Below are positions 8,447 to 16,914 of a stretch of DNA of 64,000 bases, in pieces. The stretch lies in assembly GCF_000184345.1 (NCBI RefSeq), contig NC_017583.1, positions 2,108,001-2,172,000 of the forward strand. Reading direction: 5' to 3'. How positions within the stretch are numbered: the stretch's first letter is position 1; each line of letters begins with the position of its first letter. Below the pieces are notes generated by a model that was not told where the DNA came from, made no database searches, and saw only the letters and a program-made list of their open reading frames with translations. The DNA is from Spirochaeta thermophila DSM 6578. GTDB taxonomy: Bacteria; Spirochaetota; Spirochaetia; Winmispirales; Winmispiraceae. The position numbers and the translations under genes are program-made.

Positions 8447-9680
8447 CCCCCGCGTCCTTCACCATGTGCTCGATGACGCAGTACTCATTGGGCTGGTGAG
8501 CGGTCTCGTCCACGGTCGACCACACCACACAGTCGAACCCCTCGTTCCGAAGGGGAGCGGCCACCGTGCCCCCTCCTATCCCCATGGGACGCGCCTCGAC
8601 ACCGTAGACCTCCTCCACCGCGGCCTTCAGGGCATCCACGAGCGGGGCATCCGCGGGTGTGGGCCTCGAGACGATCCGCTGCACCACCTCCACCGAGATC
8701 TCGACGCCGTAGGCCGCCTCCACCTCGCGGCAGAGGGCCTCGACCGCCCCCATGACCTCGGCAAGGTCCACCTCCGGGAGCACCCGGCAGTCCATGTAGA
8801 ACACGTCCTCGCCCGGCACGGTGTTGATGTTGGGCACGTTGGGGTCCTTACGGGAAGGCACGAAGGTGGAACAGGGAGGCACGAACAGATCGTTCCGCCG
8901 GGGGAACCGCTCATCGAGCCGGGAGAGCCTCACCACCAGATCCGAAGCCGCCACGAAGGCGTTCTTCCCCAGATCGGGCCTCGAGGCATGGCACTGGCGT
9001 CCCCGTGTGGTGAACTTGAGCCACAGGAGCTGCTTCTCCGCCACCTCGATCATGGAGCCGTCGGGGAGTCCCCCGTCCGGCACCAGGAACACGTCCCCCT
9101 CCTTGAAGAGACTCCTGTGGGAGGTCACGAGCGCCTGGATACCGTAACGGTTGCCGAACTCCTCGTCCGCCACGAAGAGGAGCTTCAGGGGCCGCTCGGG
9201 CGCAAGGCCGAGGGCCACCAGGGCACGCGCCGCGAAGATCGAACTCGTCATCGACTGCTGGTTGTCCTCGGTTCCCCGTCCGTAGATACGCCCCTCCTTT
9301 ACCACCGCGGTGAAGGGATCCCCGTTCCACAGTGCGACTTCGCCCGGCGGCACCACGTCGAGGTGCGTCATGATCCAGAAGGCAGGTCCGTTCCTGTCGT
9401 GCCAGAGTTCCACCAGGATCGAAGGCCTGGAACCGCGTTCGGCCCGCTCGTCAGGCACCTCCACCACCGAGAGGGATGCCGCCACCCCCTTCTCGCGCGC
9501 CTCGCGCAGGAGATGGGCCTCCAGCCACTCGACGAGGGCCTGGGCCTTCTCCCACTCTCCTCGACCACCCACCTCGGGCGAGAGGGCGGGGTGAGAGGTG
9601 AGCAGCCGCTGCAGCTCGACCATCTCCTCGGTGTGTGCCTCCATGTAGGAAAGCATCCTCTTGCTCGTATCCTCGTGCAT
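8412..9680 (-). CDS. M20 family metallopeptidase (dipeptidase/deacylase type)
   Basis: A 422-residue cytosolic di-zinc hydrolase that likely cleaves small peptides or N-acyl amino acids. The metal ligands are visible in order: THLDVVPPGE (His and catalytic Asp), GRGTEDNQQS (bridging Asp), DEEFGN (catalytic base and ligand Glu), PDGGLPDG, and a late His in ETAHQPNE. The lid/dimerisation domain sits in the middle. The substrate cannot be read from sequence. AAGGAG stands six bases before the ATG, and the start is one base after the yigZ stop, so the two form an operon. It overlaps the convergent exported gene by 35 bases. Confidence 0.88.
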   Translation of the reverse strand: MHEDTSKRMLSYMEAHTEEMVELQRLLTSHPALSPEVGGRGEWEKAQALVEWLEAHLLREAREKGVAASLSVVEVPDERAERGSRPSILVELWHDRNGPAFWIMTHLDVVPPGEVALWNGDPFTAVVKEGRIYGRGTEDNQQSMTSSIFAARALVALGLAPERPLKLLFVADEEFGNRYGIQALVTSHRSLFKEGDVFLVPDGGLPDGSMIEVAEKQLLWLKFTTRGRQCHASRPDLGKNAFVAASDLVVRLSRLDERFPRRNDLFVPPCSTFVPSRKDPNVPNINTVPGEDVFYMDCRVLPEVDLAEVMGAVEALCREVEAAYGVEISVEVVQRIVSRPTPADAPLVDALKAAVEEVYGVEARPMGIGGGTVAAPLRNEGFDCVVWSTVDETAHQPNEYCVIEHMVKDAGVMALLALRFRR

Positions 9681-9681
9681 G

Positions 9682-10299
9682 TCACGCTCCTTCCTCTTCC
9701 AGAATGTCGACGTCGCTCCCCGATCCGAGATCCCGAAGCCCCTTCGAGAAGCCCTCGAGGCACCGCCGGGGGAGACGACACGTGAGCGAGATCTCGGAAG
9801 TGAACTCCTGCTCGAGCACCGTCACCTCGTACTCCTCGAGCAAGGGCCCCAATCGTGAGAACAGAGGATAGGGAACCACGAGCCGGATCCGCGCCATGGG
9901 GACGAAGGGCCGCACGGGGAGACGGTCGAGGGCCCTGCGGGCCGCTTCCGCATAGGCATGGACGAGCCCGCCCGTACCGAGCTTCACGCCGCCGAAGTAG
10001 CGGACCACCGTGACCACCACGTTCCAGAGCCTCCTCCCCCTGATGAGGGCCATGACGGGTCTCGCAGCCGTACCGTGAGGCTCGCCGTCGTCGCTCATCC
10101 CCTGGACCTCCGAACGCGGACTTCCCACCACATAGGCGTAGACCACGTGTGTGGCATCACTCCACTCCCTCCGTCTCTCCTCGATGACATCCCGTGCCTC
10201 TGCGACCGAAAAAGCCGGCACCGCATGGGCGATGAAGCGGGAACGCCGCATCTCCAGCTCGGCCCTCGCCTCTCCTGCAGGAACGAGGAACTCGGACAT
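9682..10299 (-). CDS. yigZ: YigZ/IMPACT family protein
   Basis: A 205-residue cytosolic protein. The IMPACT N-terminal domain carries RRSRFIAHAVPAFSVAEAR, then DATHVVYAYVVG, DDGEPHGTAARPV and VVTVVRYFGGVKLGTGGLV, which together are diagnostic of the family. The C-terminal part resembles the DUF1949 ferredoxin-like domain. The molecular role is not settled; relatives are linked to translation and stress. The ATG is six bases after TACTCT with no ribosome-binding site, so a leaderless mRNA is predicted, while the following M20 gene has a normal one. Confidence 0.9.
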   Translation of the reverse strand: MSEFLVPAGEARAELEMRRSRFIAHAVPAFSVAEARDVIEERRREWSDATHVVYAYVVGSPRSEVQGMSDDGEPHGTAARPVMALIRGRRLWNVVVTVVRYFGGVKLGTGGLVHAYAEAARRALDRLPVRPFVPMARIRLVVPYPLFSRLGPLLEEYEVTVLEQEFTSEISLTCRLPRRCLEGFSKGLRDLGSGSDVDILEEEGA

Positions 10300-10305
10300 G
10301 GCACA

Positions 10306-10334
10306 AGAGTACCGGATACGCTCCGATGTGGCAA
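10306..10334 (-). promoter_or_regulatory. yigZ promoter, leaderless spacing
   Basis: TTGCCA (10334-10329), 17 bases, TACTCT (10311-10306), six bases, ATG. It lies in the 38-base gap after the regulator gene. Confidence 0.6.
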
Positions 10335-10337
10335 CGC

Positions 10338-11453
10338 CTACCGTGAGGGAGATCCCATGGACTCGCGCTCCACGATCCCGGGCACCAGCTTCACCACCCT
10401 CGGGGAACGATCCCCGGAATCGATGGCCTCGAAGAGGAGGTCGGCGGCCTTCCTTCCCAGCTCTTCCTTGGGATGGACGAGCGAGGTGAGAGGTATCTCG
10501 GCGTAGTGGGCGTACTCCGAATCGTCGAACCCCAGGATGGAGACATCTCCGGGCACCGACAACCCCGCCTTCCTGATCTCCTGCAACCCCTGAATCGCAC
10601 AGAGATCGTTGTAGAAGAAGAGGGCGGTGGGCCGTCGTTCAGGAGGGAGGGAGAGGAACGCCGCCACCAGCTTACGGGCGGGATCCATGCCCGGTTGGTC
10701 CTCCGCTTCGGTGAACCCCCACACCCACTCCTCCCGAAGTTCACCCCCTCGGGAACGGACCACCTCACGGAACCCCTGGAGGCGGAGGACACCCGGCACC
10801 ACGTCCTTCTTGTAGACGATCCCCACCCTCCTGTGCCCCCAGTTCATGAGGTAAGAGGCGGCGAGCCTTCCCCCTTCCACATCGTCGGGTGTCACGAAGG
10901 AGAAGGGGAGATCCTCGTAGTAGCAATCCATGAACACCACGGGAATCGAGAGCCTCTCCAGGGCCGTGAGGAGTCGGGTGTTCGACTTGAGATGCGCGCT
11001 CATCGCAGGTTCTATGATGAGTCCCTCGATCCCCCGCTGGAGCATGTTCTGGAGGAGATGCCACTCCTTCTCCGTATCGCCTCCGGAGTTCCCCAGGATG
11101 AGGCTGTAGCGCCTCTCGTAGGCGCAGTCCTCTATACCCTGCAGGATGGAAGGGTAGATGTACTTCTTGGTGAGGGGGGTGATCACCCCCACGAGATAGG
11201 GCTTCTTCTCGCTCCCCCGCCCTTTCCCCTTGTAGAACGTACCCTTCCCCTGAATACGATAGACGACTCCCTCCTGGACCAGGAGGTCGATGGCCTGGCG
11301 CACCGTGTTCCTGCTCACCCCATAGGTCTGGATGAGAGTGGGCTCGGAGGGGATCCTGTCCCCCTCCTTGAGCCCTTCCTTTTCTATGTTGTGCATCAGG
11401 ATGTCGTAGAGCTGACGGTACTTGGGTATGTGGAGATCGTCTCGAATGTGCAT
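10338..11453 (-). CDS. GntR/LacI hybrid transcriptional regulator (AraR-like)
   Basis: The protein has 371 residues. Residues 5-72 form a GntR winged helix (IPSEPTLIQTYGVSRNTVRQ as recognition part, then YRIQGKGTFYKGKG as wing). Residues 80-365 form a LacI-type periplasmic-binding-like sugar sensor (YLVGVITPLTKKYIYPSILQ to the end). This combination is that of AraR, the arabinose repressor of Bacillus. It is the last gene after the binding protein, two permeases and GH43. A TTGT-N4-ACAA dyad, the core of the AraR operator, lies in the leader of the first gene. The likely role is sugar-relieved repression of this operon; the inducer is inferred to be a pentose or xylo-oligosaccharide. Confidence 0.88.
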   Translation of the reverse strand: MHIRDDLHIPKYRQLYDILMHNIEKEGLKEGDRIPSEPTLIQTYGVSRNTVRQAIDLLVQEGVVYRIQGKGTFYKGKGRGSEKKPYLVGVITPLTKKYIYPSILQGIEDCAYERRYSLILGNSGGDTEKEWHLLQNMLQRGIEGLIIEPAMSAHLKSNTRLLTALERLSIPVVFMDCYYEDLPFSFVTPDDVEGGRLAASYLMNWGHRRVGIVYKKDVVPGVLRLQGFREVVRSRGGELREEWVWGFTEAEDQPGMDPARKLVAAFLSLPPERRPTALFFYNDLCAIQGLQEIRKAGLSVPGDVSILGFDDSEYAHYAEIPLTSLVHPKEELGRKAADLLFEAIDSGDRSPRVVKLVPGIVERESMGSPSR

Positions 11454-11468
11454 GCCTGCCTCGCATAC

Positions 11469-11491
11469 GGAAGTCTTATCTTATGACTTCC
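11469..11491. repeat. Inverted repeat between GH43 and regulator genes
   Basis: GGAAGTC (11469-11475) and GACTTCC (11485-11491) flank nine AT-rich bases, and imperfect CATAC/GTATG arms extend it on both sides. There is no U-tract on the minus strand after it. It could be an RNA hairpin setting regulator level or an operator for autoregulation. Confidence 0.45.
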
Positions 11492-11509
11492 AGTATGCCG
11501 CAAAAAAGA

Positions 11510-13156
11510 CTATCCGTCCAGCGCTTCATAAAGAAAGTAATCGAAGTCCGCCCACACCCCCGTCCCCCTGAGGTCCTGGCATGCGATCCCCACGAACATG
11601 CCCGTGAAGCCCAGCGGTACCACGTAGTCGTCCGAGAGCTTCCACGAGGGGAGCACAGGTCCAATCTCCTTCCACTCCACTCCGTCGATCGAGTAGGAGA
11701 AGCGGACGTCGTAGAGATCCATCTCGACCCTGAGGAAGACCGGCCCCTCATCGGGGAGCACCACCTCGTCGTCTCCCAGGGGCATGGAGAGGAGGCCCCT
11801 ATCGTAGACCAGGAGCCCCAAGACTCTCCGTCCCCCGTCGTCCGCAGAGATACGGAGATAGTACTGGTTCGACTCGTCGTAGCGTACGAGGAGGCCCGCC
11901 ATGTGCTGAAAGCTCGTCGGCGAGAACTCCACGGCCGTCTGGGCCCGCCATCTGAAGTGTTCCACCCTCCGGGCCAGGAGGCTCTGGTCGAACTCCGAGA
12001 GGATCGATTCGCGTCCGTAGAGGCGTACGAAACCCGGCCGCTCGGTGAGCGAGTACTTCCCCTCAAGCGGCATCCTGAGGAACTGGTACTCGGGCCTCAA
12101 GCCCGGGCCGTCGAAATCGTCCTTGAACACGGCCCCACCCCGCTTCTCCACAGGATCACCGGGCAGGCGCACCTCGGTCTGCGGATGGGGGCCTCCCTCC
12201 ACGTGGGGCCAGTCATCTTCGCCCCACCGCACCGCCTGGAGGGCCGTCTCCCTCCCGAGCGGGCAGTAAAGGGTTCCCGGAAGGGGCCTGCCGCACAGGT
12301 GGACGAGTACCCACAGGTCGTCGGTGTAAGGACACATACTCGCGTGTCCCGCCTTCTGGAGCCCCTCGGCAAGGTACGGGCGGACGTCCCCTCCATACGC
12401 CACCGCCCGATCGAAGCCCTCCCTCTCCCTCACGCTCGTGAGGATGGGATTCTGCGGGTGCACCTCGTACGGGCCAGTGATGCTCCTCGATCGCGCACAC
12501 GTGACCGCATGGGCATAGGTGGTCCCGCCCTCCGCGACGATGAGGTAGTACCAGCCGTTCCGCTTGTAGAGGTGCGGCCCTTCGGTGAGGCCGATGGAGG
12601 TGCCGGTGAAGATCTTGTACACCGGCCCCACGAGGCGCTTGGCCCCGGGATCGTACTCCTGGAGGAGGATCCCCGAGAAGTGGTTGTGTCCCTCACGGTA
12701 GTCCCACTCCATGTTGAGGAGCCACTTCTTCCCATCGTCGTCGTGGAAGAGCGAAGGATCGAACCCGCTCGAGTTGAGGTAGACCGGCTCGCTCCACGGA
12801 CCTCTCACGTCTTCAGCCGTGGTGAGGAAGTTGTGCACATCCTTGGGCCCCTCGGAGTTCCCCCGATCGGTCCAGGTGCGCACGATCGAGAAGATGAGGT
12901 AGAACCGTTCGCCGTCGTGGCTCAGGCACGGGGCCCACACTCCGGCCGAAGCCCGTACCCCCTGGAGGGGGAGCGCCCCCGGGTCGTCCAGGGGGCGGCT
13001 CACGAGCTCCCAGTTCACCAGATCCCTGCTGTGGTGGATCTGCACACCGGGAAACCACTCGAAGGTGGACGTGGCGATGTAGAAGTCGTCTCCCACACGC
13101 ACGATGGAAGGATCGGGATTGAAGCCGGGGAGAATCGGATTCCGTATGGTCCGCAT
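11510..13156 (-). CDS. Glycoside hydrolase family 43 beta-xylosidase / arabinofuranosidase
   Basis: This 548-residue enzyme has no signal peptide, so it acts in the cytosol on imported oligosaccharides. The five-bladed propeller starts with NPILPGFNPDPSI, whose Asp15 is the expected base. FDPSLFHDDDGKKWL carries the pKa-modulating Asp, and LTEGPHLYKRNGWYYL the acid Glu. A C-terminal beta-sandwich (from about residue 330) is typical of the XynB-type subfamilies. The ATG has AAGGAG upstream and lies two bases after the permease stop. Release of xylose or arabinose from arabinoxylan oligomers is inferred from family and neighbours. Confidence 0.9.
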   Translation of the reverse strand: MRTIRNPILPGFNPDPSIVRVGDDFYIATSTFEWFPGVQIHHSRDLVNWELVSRPLDDPGALPLQGVRASAGVWAPCLSHDGERFYLIFSIVRTWTDRGNSEGPKDVHNFLTTAEDVRGPWSEPVYLNSSGFDPSLFHDDDGKKWLLNMEWDYREGHNHFSGILLQEYDPGAKRLVGPVYKIFTGTSIGLTEGPHLYKRNGWYYLIVAEGGTTYAHAVTCARSRSITGPYEVHPQNPILTSVREREGFDRAVAYGGDVRPYLAEGLQKAGHASMCPYTDDLWVLVHLCGRPLPGTLYCPLGRETALQAVRWGEDDWPHVEGGPHPQTEVRLPGDPVEKRGGAVFKDDFDGPGLRPEYQFLRMPLEGKYSLTERPGFVRLYGRESILSEFDQSLLARRVEHFRWRAQTAVEFSPTSFQHMAGLLVRYDESNQYYLRISADDGGRRVLGLLVYDRGLLSMPLGDDEVVLPDEGPVFLRVEMDLYDVRFSYSIDGVEWKEIGPVLPSWKLSDDYVVPLGFTGMFVGIACQDLRGTGVWADFDYFLYEALDG

Positions 13157-13158
13157 GC

Positions 13159-14022
13159 CTACTCCTTGAGTGCGCCGAGGCTGATGCCCTCGATGATGAA
13201 CCTCGAGGCGATCGAGTACACGATGAGGATGGGGAGCAGGGAAAGGGCGATCGCCAGGTAGAGCATACCGAAGTCGGTCTTGTAGGTACTGGTATTGAGC
13301 TGCCCTATGATGATGGGCACCGTGAACTTCTCATTCGAAAAGAGCACGACGAGGGGGAGCAGGTAGTTGTTCCAGTTCCCCACGAAGGCGAAGATCCCCA
13401 TGGTGGCGAGCCCCGGGGTCAGGAGCGGAAGCCCCAACCAGTGGAAGATCTGCAACTCCCCTGCACCCTCGATGCGGGCCGCCTGGAGCATCTCCTGATC
13501 GATGATCGAGGAGGCGTACTGACGCAGGAAGAAGACCGCGAAGGCGTTCGCCCCTCCCGGCAGGATGAGGGCCCAGAAGGTGTCGAGCATGTGGTACGCA
13601 CTCAGGAGCTGGAAGTAGCCTATGATACCCAGCTGTGCGGGCACCATGATCACCCCCAGGACCACGGCGAACAGGAACCGTTTCGCCGGGAAGTTGTAGA
13701 AGGCGAACCCGAAACCCGCGAGGGCCGCCACGTAGAGGCCGAGGAGGGTGGCGGACGTCGCCACGAAGAAGCTGTTCCTCAGTCCCCGAAAGATGTTGAG
13801 ATTCTCCCCCTTCCCTTTGCCCCACAGGGCGACGAGGTTCTTCCCCAGAGAACTCCCGGGGAGGAGACTCAGTCCCTGATTGATCTCCATGCTCGAACGC
13901 GTGGCGTTCACGAACGTGATGTAGAAGGGAAGGAGACAGATCACCGCGAGGATGACGAGGAACACGTAGACCAGCACCCGCTGGATGAACATCCTTGTCG
14001 AATAGGATTCCATTCCGATCAT
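13159..14022 (-). CDS. Sugar ABC transporter permease, MalG-like
   Basis: This 287-residue inner-membrane protein has six predicted segments. The EAA loop reads EMLQAARIEGAGELQIFHWL near residue 190, the contact for the ATPase. AGGAGG precedes the ATG, which overlaps the stop of the other permease by four bases. No ATPase is encoded in the operon, so it probably uses a shared MsmX/UgpC-type ATPase from elsewhere. It is part of the oligosaccharide importer with the lipoprotein upstream and the GH43 enzyme downstream. Confidence 0.9.
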   Translation of the reverse strand: MIGMESYSTRMFIQRVLVYVFLVILAVICLLPFYITFVNATRSSMEINQGLSLLPGSSLGKNLVALWGKGKGENLNIFRGLRNSFFVATSATLLGLYVAALAGFGFAFYNFPAKRFLFAVVLGVIMVPAQLGIIGYFQLLSAYHMLDTFWALILPGGANAFAVFFLRQYASSIIDQEMLQAARIEGAGELQIFHWLGLPLLTPGLATMGIFAFVGNWNNYLLPLVVLFSNEKFTVPIIIGQLNTSTYKTDFGMLYLAIALSLLPILIVYSIASRFIIEGISLGALKE

Positions 14023-14912
14023 CGTTTCCTCCTGTTCTCTCGACCCGCGAGTACGAAGTAGAGGAGTGAGAATATTACGATCAGGAAGAAGAGCACCCAG
14101 GCCACCGATGCCGCATAGCCCATGCGGTGGTAGCGGAATCCACGGTCGTAGAGGTATATCACCGTGGTGGTGACCGCCTGACCGCTCTCCCCTGCGAGTC
14201 CCATACGGAGGATGTAGGGGATATCGAAGATCTGCATACCACCGATGAGACTGGTGATGAGCACGAAGGTGATCACCGGGGCAAGGAGCGGCATGGTGAT
14301 CGACCAGAAGACCTGCCAGGCGGTCGCGCCGTCCACATAGGCCGCCTCATAGTACGTCTTCGGGATACCCTGGATCCCCGTGGTGAGGATGATGGCCGTG
14401 TACCCGAACCAGAGCCAGGTCTGAACGATCGAGACGATGAACTGGGTCCTCACGGGATCCCTGAACCAATCGATGAAGGCCTCTTCGTTGGCCGCGAAGA
14501 GGATCTGGTTGAGCGCTCCGTGCTTCCAGTCGAGGAGCACGTTGATGAGCAGGGCGATGGTCGCCGCGGTCACCAGGTTGGGGAAGTAGTAGACCGCCCG
14601 GAACACGCTTATCCCCTTGATCCTGTACCTGATGTCGGTGAAGAAGAAGGCCACGAGAAAGGCGAGTGCCAGCTGCATGAGGATGTTGGGGAGCCAAATC
14701 CGCCACGTGTTGAAGAAGGCGAGCCAGAAGTACTTGTCCACGATGAGGTCTGCGTAGTTCTTCAGGCCCACCCAGTCCATCTTCTTGAGGCCGTCGTAGT
14801 TGGTGAAACTCAACATGAGGGTGTTGATGATGGGATAGAACTGGAACACCACCAAAAAGAGGAAGAACGGGGCGACGAACCCGAGCCCCACGATCTGTAA
14901 GTATCGTTTCAC
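14019..14912 (-). CDS. Sugar ABC transporter permease, MalF-like
   Basis: A permease of about 297 residues with six membrane segments. The EAA loop reads YYEAAYVDGATAWQVFWSIT near residue 210. The GTG at 14912 was chosen because GGAGG stands five bases before it; an ATG at 14924 has only the base of a hairpin upstream. It pairs with the MalG-like protein as the heterodimeric channel for the CUT1-type importer. A strong hairpin separates it from the binding-protein gene, which would let the lipoprotein be made in excess over the permeases. Confidence 0.88.
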   Translation of the reverse strand: MKRYLQIVGLGFVAPFFLFLVVFQFYPIINTLMLSFTNYDGLKKMDWVGLKNYADLIVDKYFWLAFFNTWRIWLPNILMQLALAFLVAFFFTDIRYRIKGISVFRAVYYFPNLVTAATIALLINVLLDWKHGALNQILFAANEEAFIDWFRDPVRTQFIVSIVQTWLWFGYTAIILTTGIQGIPKTYYEAAYVDGATAWQVFWSITMPLLAPVITFVLITSLIGGMQIFDIPYILRMGLAGESGQAVTTTVIYLYDRGFRYHRMGYAASVAWVLFFLIVIFSLLYFVLAGRENRRKR

Positions 14913-14930
14913 GGTTCCCTCCATGAAAAT

Positions 14931-14959
14931 GGGGGCTGCAGAGGTCCTCTGCAGCCCCC
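14931..14959 (-). terminator. Perfect hairpin between binding-protein and permease genes
   Basis: A 14-base arm (GGGGGCTGCAGAGG) is followed by one base and its exact complement. On the transcript it is followed only by a short ATTTTC, so it is more likely a partial terminator or a mRNA-stabilising 3' hairpin than a full stop. Confidence 0.6.
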
Positions 14960-14975
14960 GTAATGCTTCACATGC

Positions 14976-16238
14976 TTACTCCACAGTGAGCTCAGGATAG
15001 GCGTTCTTCACCTGTTCCTTGATCCACTGGATCGCCTCTTCCTTGCTCTTCACACCATTGGCGTAATCGGCCACCGCCTGGTTGATGAAGGCGAGGATGT
15101 TCTGGTCCTTGCCGGTCACGAGCGAACCGTTCACCTTCGGCGCGAGATCCGCGAAGAAGTCATAGTGGTTCTGACCACCGAGATAGGGTTCGGCGAAGGT
15201 GTCCTTGATCTTCTCCACCACCTTCCGGTTGCTGATGAAGTCGCCCGTCTCCTTCGCCCACCACTCGAGGGTCTCCTCTTCGAGGGTGAACATGTGGACG
15301 AACTTCCAGGCGTTCTCCTTGTTCTTGCTGTCGGAGTAGATACCGAGCCAGGTCCCGCCCCAGAAGTAGAAGGCCGGCGGAGAGGTGAGTCCCCAGTCAC
15401 CCTCTGAATCGGGGGCATTGGCCTTGAGCACGTAGTGGAGGAACCACGTACAACCGAAGTAGGCGAAGATATTGGAGTCCTTCTTCATCCCGTCGAACCA
15501 GGCGGGCCCCCACTGTCCTGCCTCGGCGGTGAGTCCTTCGTCACGAAGGGTCTTCACGAAGTCGAAGTAGGGCAGATATGCATCGTCCAGGATGAACTTC
15601 CCGTCCTCCACGAAGGCGTGTTTCCGCTGGGCGTAGGGAATCCACTGGGTTTCCACCAGGGTGGGGAGGAACTTCACGGTATCACCGCTCTTCTCCTTCA
15701 TCATTCGGGCGGTCTCGAGCATCTTGTCCAGGCTGGCGAAGTACTTACCCACTTCCTGGGGATCGTCGGTTCCGAGGTACTCCTTCGCGATTCCCCTCCT
15801 ATAGAACACACCGCCCGGGGTCGTCTGCCAGGTGAGCCCCCTCAGCTTGCCGTCCGCGTCCGTCGCCATCTCGACGGCATAGGGATACATGTCGGACACA
15901 TCGGCGTTGTACGGAGGACCGGAGAGGTCGTCCCAGTAGCCGCTCTCCACCAACTCCCGCACGAACTGCTGCTCACCGGTGAACACGTCAGGCACGTTCA
16001 CACCGGAGGCGAGCACCTGTCTGAGCTTCGTCATGTAGTCCTCGTGGGGCACGATGGTGAACTCGTAGTCGATGCCGGTCTTTTCCTTGAACCGATCGAT
16101 CGGTTTCTGGAGCTCGTCGGTGAAGGACCACACCACGATCTTGGCAGGAGCAGCTGCCGCAGCCTCCTCCTTCTTCGCACATCCTGCGAGGAGCACTGCC
16201 ACAACGAGTCCTACCAGAAGAAAGGAGAGCTTCTTCAT
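14976..16238 (-). CDS. Sugar ABC transporter substrate-binding lipoprotein
   Basis: The protein has 420 residues. The signal peptide ends in the lipobox LLAGC (Cys20), so the mature protein is tethered on the outside of the inner membrane. The remainder is a family-1 type solute-binding fold (KIVVWSFTDELQKPIDRFKE, later YFGCTWFLHYVLKANAPD). The ATG at 16238 has AGGAGG six bases upstream; the longer frame adds a non-signal extension and was rejected. It is first in the operon with two permeases, GH43 and the AraR-like regulator. Ligand inferred to be a xylo- or arabino-oligosaccharide. Confidence 0.92.
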   Translation of the reverse strand: MKKLSFLLVGLVVAVLLAGCAKKEEAAAAAPAKIVVWSFTDELQKPIDRFKEKTGIDYEFTIVPHEDYMTKLRQVLASGVNVPDVFTGEQQFVRELVESGYWDDLSGPPYNADVSDMYPYAVEMATDADGKLRGLTWQTTPGGVFYRRGIAKEYLGTDDPQEVGKYFASLDKMLETARMMKEKSGDTVKFLPTLVETQWIPYAQRKHAFVEDGKFILDDAYLPYFDFVKTLRDEGLTAEAGQWGPAWFDGMKKDSNIFAYFGCTWFLHYVLKANAPDSEGDWGLTSPPAFYFWGGTWLGIYSDSKNKENAWKFVHMFTLEEETLEWWAKETGDFISNRKVVEKIKDTFAEPYLGGQNHYDFFADLAPKVNGSLVTGKDQNILAFINQAVADYANGVKSKEEAIQWIKEQVKNAYPELTVE

Positions 16239-16266
16239 ACGATACCTCCTGGTAGATAGATATTGA

Positions 16267-16280
16267 GTTGTAGGAACAAC
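16267..16280 (-). promoter_or_regulatory. Candidate AraR-like operator (TTGT-N4-ACAA)
   Basis: GTTGT, four bases, ACAAC, between the -10 element and the Shine-Dalgarno site of the binding-protein gene. The core equals that of the Bacillus AraR site, and the operon's last gene encodes an AraR-like protein. Confidence 0.5.
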
Positions 16281-16287
16281 CAGAGAA

Positions 16288-16316
16288 AGTATAGCACGGG
16301 TTCTGAGGTGTGACAA
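16288..16316 (-). promoter_or_regulatory. Promoter of the oligosaccharide-importer operon
   Basis: TTGTCA (16316-16311), 17 bases, TATACT (16293-16288). The leader is about 45 bases and holds the candidate operator. Confidence 0.7.
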
Positions 16317-16358
16317 GAGGAAATTTCACGCAATCAACTATTCCACGGTCGACGAAGA

Positions 16359-16387
16359 TTGCCTCACGACGGTCTTCCCTCTATACT
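16359..16387 (+). promoter_or_regulatory. Promoter of mgsA-rdgB-pepF
   Basis: TTGCCT (16359-16364), 17 bases, TATACT (16382-16387). The mgsA ATG is 32 bases beyond the -10, with GAGAGGAG in the leader. Confidence 0.6.
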
Positions 16388-16419
16388 GCAGCTGTACATC
16401 CCCGCGAGAGGAGACGCAC

Positions 16420-16914
16420 ATGGACTTCGTGAAGACCATAGGCCTCGTGGCCCACGACAACCGGAAACAGGACCTCATCGAATGGGTGAGGTGGAACTAC
16501 AAGACCCTCATTCAACACAGGCTGGTCTGCACGGGGACCACCGGGAGACTCGTCCAGCAGACCATAGAGGAGCTCATGGAGCCCGGCGACCGACAGGCCC
16601 ACCCCATCGTCCAGCTCAAATCAGGCCCTCTCGGAGGAGACCAGCAGATGGGAGCCATGATAGCGGAAGGGAAGATAGACATCCTCATCTTCCTCTGGGA
16701 TCCCATGGAACCACAACCTCACGACGTGGATGTAAAGGCCCTCCTCAGGATCGCCGTGCTTTACAACATCCCTGTTGCCAACAACAGGTCGACGGCCGAC
16801 TTCATCATCTCCTCCCCCCTCTTCTATCAACAGTACGAGCCCGTCCGGAAGGACTATTCCGTGTACCTCAGGCGGAGCATCCCCGGCGTCGACGCCCGAG
16901 GAGGAATCTCGTGA
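16420..16914 (+). CDS. mgsA: Methylglyoxal synthase
   Basis: The 164-residue cytosolic enzyme converts dihydroxyacetone phosphate to methylglyoxal and phosphate, relieving sugar-phosphate stress. GLVAHDNRK (N-terminal), CTGTTGRLV (phosphate-binding), SGPLGGDQQMGA (catalytic Asp) and MEPQPHDVDVKALLR (catalytic His) are all intact. GAGGAG-type pairing lies upstream and the stop overlaps the rdgB start (GTGA). It sits next to a sugar-import operon on the opposite strand, which fits a role as glycolytic overflow valve. Confidence 0.96.
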   Translation: MDFVKTIGLVAHDNRKQDLIEWVRWNYKTLIQHRLVCTGTTGRLVQQTIEELMEPGDRQAHPIVQLKSGPLGGDQQMGAMIAEGKIDILIFLWDPMEPQPHDVDVKALLRIAVLYNIPVANNRSTADFIISSPLFYQQYEPVRKDYSVYLRRSIPGVDARGGIS

